Source of the DNA: CAVRQM01 sp963723455
GTDB lineage: Bacteria > Pseudomonadota > Alphaproteobacteria > Acetobacterales > Acetobacteraceae
NCBI GenBank assembly: GCA_963723455.1
Contig: CAVRQM010000001.1
Location: 1,488,001 to 1,552,000 of the forward strand
DNA: 64,000 bases
Reading direction: 5' to 3'
The notes beneath the pieces were generated by a model. The model was not told the origin of the DNA. It saw only the letters and a program-made list of their open reading frames with translations, and ran no database searches. Position 1 is the stretch's first letter; every line of letters starts with the position of its first letter. A program made the translations under genes and the position numbers. This document shows, in pieces, positions 57,280 through 64,000 of this stretch.

Positions 57280-57306
57280 GCAACCCCGCCCCGACGGCAG
57301 GGTTGC
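57280..57306 (-). terminator. Weak hairpin after sufA
   Basis: GCAACCC and GGGTTGC pair perfectly over a 13-base loop in the 42-bp gap between sufA and the isochorismatase gene. No T-tract follows, so termination of the suf operon here is uncertain and read-through is possible. Confidence 0.35.
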
Positions 57307-57315
57307 GGCACGCCG

Positions 57316-57692
57316 TCAGACGTGAAAACTCTCGCCGCAGCCGCAGCGACCCTTTTCGTTCGGATTGGTGAAGGTGAAGCCGGACGACAGCGCCTGCGTC
57401 TCGTAGTCCATCACCGTGCCGATCAGGAACAGGCTGGCGCGGCGGTCGATCAGCACCGTCACGCCCTTGTCGGTAATGATCTCGTCGCCCGGACCCGGCT
57501 GCGGCGACCCAGCTCATGTCGTAGGACAGGCCGGAGCAGCCCTTGGTGCCGACGCCGATGCGCAGCAACTGGCCCTGCTGGCCGGCCGCATACAGCGCGC
57601 GCAGCCGGTCGGCGGCGGCGTCGGTCAGCGCCATCAGCGGCGGCAAGGCGCGGCGGGCGGGGCGGGCGGTGGTTGGCGGTTTCGGTGGGCAT
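57316..57692 (-). CDS. sufA: Fe-S cluster carrier SufA/IscA-type (frameshifted)
   Basis: The A-type carrier accepts a cluster from SufBCD and passes it to targets. MALTDAAADRLRALY, GVGTKGCSGLSYDMSWV (first conserved Cys) and the C-terminal NEKGRCGCGESF (C-x-C) are present. A shift near 57507 separates the halves. ATG 57692 with AGGA upstream is the better start but needs another shift near 57645; otherwise the ATG at 57634 would give the usual 106 residues. Last gene of the suf run, 20 bases after sufT. Confidence 0.85.
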
Positions 57693-57712
57693 GGTGCGGT
57701 CCTGCCTGTGGC

Positions 57713-58102
57713 TCAGAACATGTTCAACGCGAGGCGCGCGTCTTCGCTCATGCGGCTGGGGTCCCAGGGCGGATCCCACACCACCTCGACATCGCAGCCG
57801 GCGACGCCATCGACCGCCAGCACCGCCTCGCGCACCTGCACCGGCAATTCCTGCGCGCTGGGGCAGCCGGGAGCGGTCAGCGACATCTCGACCTTGACGT
57901 GGTTCGCATCGTCGATCTCGATGGCGTAGATCAGGCCGAGTTCGTAAATGTTGACCGGGATTTCCGGGTCATAGACGGTGGCGCACGCCTCGATGACCGC
58001 ATCCTCGGACAGCTTCCCGCTGGTCTCGGCCGCGACCTCGCCGTCGGGCGTCCAGACCGTATGCTTGTCGTCGGCGTGTCTGTCCTGGTCCACGTCACTC
58101 AC
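57713..58102 (-). CDS. sufT: SufT / MIP18-family (DUF59) Fe-S assembly factor
   Basis: The 129-residue protein has the DUF59 core: VYDPEIPVNIYELGLIYAI, VEMSLTAPGCPSAQELP (conserved Cys) and VVWDPPWDPSRMSEDARLAL. The last segment is the hallmark of SUF-linked members. SufT aids maturation of Fe-S proteins under high demand. It starts at a GTG that overlaps the end of sufU by eight bases, and its frame is intact. Confidence 0.93.
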   Translation of the reverse strand: MSDVDQDRHADDKHTVWTPDGEVAAETSGKLSEDAVIEACATVYDPEIPVNIYELGLIYAIEIDDANHVKVEMSLTAPGCPSAQELPVQVREAVLAVDGVAGCDVEVVWDPPWDPSRMSEDARLALNMF

Positions 58103-58542
58103 TGCTCGCCTCCTTCTCGCCGTCGAGCGCCGCGACCAGCGCGTGCCAGGGCAGGGTCGCGCATTTCACCCGCGACGGATACTCGTGAACGCCAGCCAGC
58201 GGGCGCAGCGGCTCGAGCTCCGGCGCGTCCGCCTGGCCGGTGCGGGCCAGCGCGCCGAACTGCCGCGCCAGCGCCCGCGCGGCCGGCGCGTCCAGGCCTG
58301 ACACGGCATCGGCCATCAGGTCGGCGGATGCGATGCTGATGGCGCAGCCGCGCGCCTCGAACCCGATTTCGGCGATCGCGCCCGCCCGGGTCGCGGCGGA
58401 CGAACACCTGGCAGCGGTCGCCGCACATCGGGTTGTCGCCCTTCGCGGTCGCGTCGAACGCGGCCGGACGCGCGCCGTGCCGCGGACGGCGGCCGCGATC
58501 CAGGATGGTCTCCTGATACAGATCGCGCAGGTCGTCGAACAT
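58095..58542 (-). CDS. sufU: SufU-like sulfur transfer / scaffold protein (frameshifted)
   Basis: MFDDLRDLYQETILDRGRRP and AKGDNPMCGDRCQVFV (first Cys) are in one frame. After a shift near 58393, the next gives AIAEIGFEARGCAISIASAD (second Cys), and HEYPSRVKCATLPWHAL (third Cys) completes the zinc/sulfur site typical of SufU. The intact protein has about 148 residues. SufU receives persulfide sulfur from SufS. The start forms TGATG with the sufS stop. Confidence 0.9.
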
Positions 58543-59793
58543 CAGGCGAAAAAGCTCCGCACCCGCTCCAGGGTGTCGCCCAGCGCGTCGATTTCGGCCA
58601 TGCGTCGTGTAGACGCCGAAGCTGGCGCGCGCGGTGCTGTCCAGCCCCAGCCGGCGCATCAGCGGCTCGGCGCAATGGTGGCCGGCGCGCACCGCGATGC
58701 CCTGCCGGTCCAGCAGGGTCGCGATGTCGTGCGCGTGCGCGCCCTCCATCGTGAAGCTGACCACCCCGCCGCGATCCTGCGCCGCGCCGATCACGTGCAG
58801 GCCCGGGATGGCCGACAGCCGCGCCAGCGCGTGCTCGGTCAGCGCCGCCTCATGCGCGGCGATCGCGTCGTAGCCGATGCGCTCGACGAAGCCGATCGCG
58901 GCGCCCAGGCCGATCGCCTCCAGGATGGCGGGCGTGCCGGCCTCGAACTTGTGCGGGATCTCGGCCCAGGTGCAGCGCCTCGAAGCTGGCCGTGCCGATC
59001 ATGTCGCCGCCGCCCATGAACGGCGGCATCGCCTCCAGCAGCTCCGCCCGCGCCCACAGCACGCCGATGCCGGTCGGGCCGTACAGCTTGTGGCCGGTGA
59101 ACACGTAGAAATCGGCGTCGATCGCCTGCACATCGATCCGCCGATGCACGACCGCCTGGCTGCCGTCGAACAGCACGCGCGCGCCGTGCGCGTGCGCCAG
59201 CGCCGCGATGCGTTCGGCCGGCGTGTAGGTGCCCAGCACGTTGCTCATGTGGGTGATCGCCACCAGCCGCACGCGGCCGTCGGCCAGCAGCGATTCCAGC
59301 GAATCCATGTCCAGCTCGCCGGCGTCGGTGATGCGGGCGATGCGCAGCTCGACGCCATGCGCGTCGCGCAGCATCTGCCAGGGCACCATGTTGGAGTGAT
59401 GCTCCATCTCCGAGATCACCACCGCCTCGCCCGCCCGCATCATGCCGCGCCCGAAACTCTGCGCGACCAGGTTGATCGCCTCGGTCGAGTTACGGGTGAA
59501 CACGACTTCGCGCCGGTCGGGCGCGTTGATCAGGCCGGCGACGGCGTCGCGCGTCGCCTTCATACGCATCGGTCGTGCGCTCGCTCATCCAATGCAGGCC
59601 GCGATGCACGTTGGCGTATTGCGTGCGCATCGCCTCGGATCATGGCGTCGATCACCGCCAGCGGCTTCTGCGCCGAGGCGGCGCTGTCCAGGAACACCAG
59701 CTTCTTGCCGCGCACGGCCTGTTCCAGGATCGGGAACTGGGCGCGCACGGCGTCCACGTCGAACGGCGTATCGATGCGCGCGATGGTGTTCAT
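58542..59793 (-). CDS. sufS: Cysteine desulfurase SufS (several frameshifts)
   Basis: PLP enzyme supplying sulfur from cysteine. MNTIARIDTPFDVDAVRAQF opens the first frame, ending near AVIDAM. Later frames carry VVFTRNSTEAINLVAQSFG, SEMEHHSNMVPWQ, the PLP lysine in FTGHKLYGPTGIGVLW, and RAGHHCAEPLMRRLG with the catalytic Cys. It finishes LERVRSFFA with TGA at 58542. Shifts fall near 59635, 59570, 58970 and 58605. The intact protein would be about 417 residues. Loss would be expected to be lethal without an isc backup, so errors in the sequence are the simplest reading. Confidence 0.93.
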
Positions 59794-61051
59794 GCCTGCT
59801 TCTCCCACCATTGCGCCACGGCGCGTTCCAGAAGCGCGCGGCCGCCTGCATGCGCGATCGGATCCAGCGCCTCGGCCAGAAAGGCGCGCACCAGCATGCT
59901 GCGCGCCTCGGCGGCCGGGACGCCGCGGCTGCGCAGGTAGAACAGCTGCTCCGCGTCGAGCGCGCCGGTGGTCGCGCCGTGGCTGCACTTCACGTCGTCG
60001 GCGTAGATCTCCAGCTGCGGCTTGCTGTTCATCTCGGCGTCGGGGCTGAGCAGCAGCGCCTGGTTCATCTGGTAGCCGTCGGTCTTCTGCGCGATCCGCG
60101 CGACCTCGATCTTGCCCTGAAATACGCCATGCGAACGGCCGGTCAGCACCGTCTTGACGGTCTGGCGCGAGGCGCAGCCTGGCGCGTCGTGGCGCACGAT
60201 CGTGGTGAAGTCGGCATGCTGGCTGCCGGCCAGCAACTGCGCTGCGTTCAGATGCGCGGCCGCGCCCGGGCCGTGCAGCCGCGCATGCACTTCCATGCGC
60301 GCCAGCCGCGCGCCGGTGACCAGGGCGAAGCTGTCATAGGTCGCCCCGGCGGCGATGTCGGCATAGAGCGTGGACAGGTGGAACGCGCCCGGCGCCTCGT
60401 CCTGCAGCCGCAGATGGGTCAGCATGGCGCGCTCGCCGATGCTGGCCTCGATCACCGGATTGTCCAGATAGGTGCCCTCGCCGGCAAACAGCTCGATCAC
60501 CGTCAGCCGGGCGCCGGCGCCGAGGCGGATGGCGTGGCGCGGGTGGAACGAGATGGCGCGGTTATGCGCGTCGGTGCCCAGGCTCGCCAGCATCAGCGTG
60601 CCGCCGTCATGCCCGGCCGGCACCTCGATCGTGGCGCCGTCCTCGGCCAGCATGGCGTTCAGCGCGACCATGCGCTCGCTGGCCGGGCGCGACAGCGGGC
60701 CGAAGGCGGGCGAGCCGGTGCGGAGCGTAAGGCCGGCCGGCGGCTGCGACAGCGTCGCGTCGAAGCGGCCATCCACGAACACCAGGCGCGGCGCATCCAG
60801 CGCCGGCAGCCAATGCGCCAGCGCCCGGTCCGCCCCCACCAGCATCAGCGGCTCGGAAAAGCTCATCCCGGCGAGCGCGCGCAGCGGCGTATAGTGCCAG
60901 GCTTCCTCGCGCGGCGTCGGCAGGCCGCCGGCGCGGAACGCGGCCGCCGCCTCCTGTCGCGCCAGCGGCAGCGTCATCCGCTCGGACAGGCCCTCGAATC
61001 GGCCCAGGAAATGCTGGGCGGTGGCCTGCAGCGCCAGCGGAACGGCGACGT

Positions 61052-61055
<4 letters not shown>
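59790..61055 (-). CDS. sufD: Fe-S assembly protein SufD
   Basis: The 421-residue protein is intact. Family marks are EEAWHYTPLRAL near residue 50, VIELFAGEG, and the C-terminal core TVLTGRSHGVFQGKIEVARI and DDVKCSHGATTGALDAEQLFYLRSRG. SufD forms the SufBC2D scaffold that builds clusters de novo. It overlaps sufC (ATGA) and the sufS start (ATGA). Confidence 0.97.
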
Positions 61056-61801
<746 letters not shown>

Positions 61802-61802
61802 G

Positions 61803-63290
<1,488 letters not shown>

Positions 63291-63299
63291 GGCGTGTCC

Positions 63300-63767
63300 T
63301 TATGGCTCGGCGGAAATGGCGGAGGCGGGGGCGGGGGGCGGCGTCAGGAACAGCTCGGACGGGGGCGGCGCGGCGCGCAACTCGGCGAGGCTGATCGCCG
63401 ACAACGTCGCGCGGATGGCATCGTTGACCGCCTCCCACCGCCCGCGCACGGCGCAGACGGAGCTGACATCGCAGGTGCCGGTCGCGCCCTCGACGCAGGC
63501 GGTCAGCGCGATCGGCCCGTCGATCGCGGCGATCACGTCGGCCACCGACACCTCGGACAGGCCGCGCGCCAGCCGGTAGCCGCCGCGCGCGCCGCGCGAG
63601 GAGGCAGCAAGCCGGGCGGCGGCCAGCAGCTTCAGCACTTTGGCTACGGTCGGCTCGGGGATCCCGGTGGCGGCCGCCAGACAGGGCGCCGTCTGCACCT
63701 TCTGCCCGGCGGACAGGCGCATCAACACCACCACGGCATAGTCCGTCAGCTTGGAAAGCCGTACCAT
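63300..63767 (-). CDS. Rrf2-family Fe-S regulator heading the suf operon
   Basis: The 155-residue protein begins MVRLSKLTDYAVVVLMRLS, the Rrf2 winged helix, and has SSRGARGGYRLAR in the wing. Three cysteines (ACVEGATGTCDVSSVCAV, about residues 91-106) match the C-x7-C-x5-C-like cluster site of IscR/SufR-type repressors. It likely holds an Fe-S cluster and represses the suf operon when clusters are sufficient. First gene of the operon; a perfect palindrome lies 36 bases upstream. Confidence 0.95.
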   Translation of the reverse strand: MVRLSKLTDYAVVVLMRLSAGQKVQTAPCLAAATGIPEPTVAKVLKLLAAARLAASSRGARGGYRLARGLSEVSVADVIAAIDGPIALTACVEGATGTCDVSSVCAVRGRWEAVNDAIRATLSAISLAELRAAPPPSELFLTPPPAPASAISAEP

Positions 63768-63803
63768 GACCCGACCAGGAACCCCGCATCCAGGAGAGAC
63801 TTA

Positions 63804-63828
63804 ATTCAGGACCGCGCCAGTCCTGAAT
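63804..63828. promoter_or_regulatory. Perfect palindrome upstream of the suf operon, likely Rrf2/IscR operator
   Basis: ATTCAGGAC and GTCCTGAAT are exact complements separated by CGCGCCA. The GAC...GTC core spacing resembles IscR-type sites. On the minus strand it is directly followed by TTAAGT, a possible -10, so bound regulator would block the suf promoter. Confidence 0.7.
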
Positions 63829-63891
63829 GCTGAAATGGGCTGCCGCGCCGGCCGCGTCAAGCGGCGAGCCGTGGCACGGTCTGGGCGCGGT

Positions 63892-64000
63892 TCAGCGCCA
63901 TGCCATGCGATAGAACCGCGGCAACTCGTCGGCGGTCGGGTGGAACGACAGGGTGCGGTCGATGCCGTAGCTCGCGGCGTCGATGAACAGCGGCAGGAAG
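63892..64000 (-). CDS. C-terminal end of an unidentified protein
   Basis: The minus-strand frame entering from the right edge reads FLPLFIDAASYGIDRTLSFHP and ends FYRMAWR with TGA at 63892-63894. Only 35 residues are visible and I do not recognise the family. It is upstream of and on the same strand as the suf operon, separated by about 125 bases that hold the operator. Confidence 0.5.
   Translation of the reverse strand, partial: FLPLFIDAASYGIDRTLSFHPTADELPRFYRMAWR

Noticed and set aside
47348..59640. Programmed ribosomal frameshifting as explanation for the many broken frames
   Set aside because: The shifts occur in unrelated genes, in both directions, without a common slippery sequence or downstream structure, and sometimes compensate each other. 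Sequence error fits better.

Overview
The window is very GC-rich DNA (about 70% by eye) from an alphaproteobacterium. The best fit is the Acetobacteraceae or a close relative in Rhodospirillales. The supporting signs are a stand-alone usg gene, heme A synthase (ctaA) with cytochrome c maturation genes, a SUF operon headed by an Rrf2 regulator, a membrane-bound ferritin of the MbfA type, a CIRCE-controlled groESL, and acnA divergent from ccmAB. This assignment is inference from gene content. I saw no insertion sequence, integrase, phage module, CRISPR array or rRNA gene.

Layout. 0-10 kb: the end of a TlpA-like thioredoxin, a PEBP-family protein, a small membrane protein, a CBS-BON protein, tRNA-Thr, an FUSC permease, aconitase, ccmA/ccmB and a FAD/NAD(P) oxidoreductase. 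10-18 kb: a surface-glycan block with a giant three-glycosyltransferase protein, a small repeat protein, a GT2 and a GT4 enzyme. 18.2-22.9 kb: a lower-GC accessory insert with a sulfotransferase, a secreted protein of unknown family and a hydrolase-TPR protein. 23-27 kb: homocysteine methyltransferase, a GT4 enzyme, purH and the iron exporter mbfA. 27.9-34.4 kb: an ABC permease with two ATPases, secreted proteins and several gene remnants (a DUF488 N-terminus and a DyP-peroxidase C-terminus). 34.4-39.7 kb: SGNH hydrolase, tldD, ctaA, a GT2 / VTT-domain pair and usg. 39.8-43 kb: groESL and two tandem cold-shock genes. 43-57 kb: a zinc dehydrogenase, an MFS permease, CBS, DUF2189, a beta-propeller protein, tRNA-Met, a subtilase, SapC, a Crp/Fnr regulator, UDP-glucuronate decarboxylase, an amino-acid binding protein, a periplasmic phosphoesterase, Mop and an isochorismatase-like hydrolase. 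57.3-63.8 kb: the suf operon (rrf2-sufB-sufC-sufD-sufS-sufU-sufT-sufA), all on the minus strand.

Several regulatory signals stand out. The same half-sites, ATGCGA-N5-TCGCAT, lie upstream of mbfA and upstream of the DyP (EfeB-type) remnant, which suggests one iron-responsive regulator. A near-canonical Pho box precedes the phosphoesterase. A perfect GAC/GTC palindrome precedes the suf operon. A perfect hairpin buries the Shine-Dalgarno of a TTG-started gene in the accessory insert.

A major caveat is that at least 25 apparent frameshifts break otherwise well-conserved genes. They are densest between 45.5 and 59.7 kb and include the normally essential sufS and sufU. Single-base indels, some of them compensating, suggest sequencing or assembly error more than biological decay. 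Two genes instead carry clean in-frame stop codons (TGA and TAG), a different kind of lesion that deserves separate checking.
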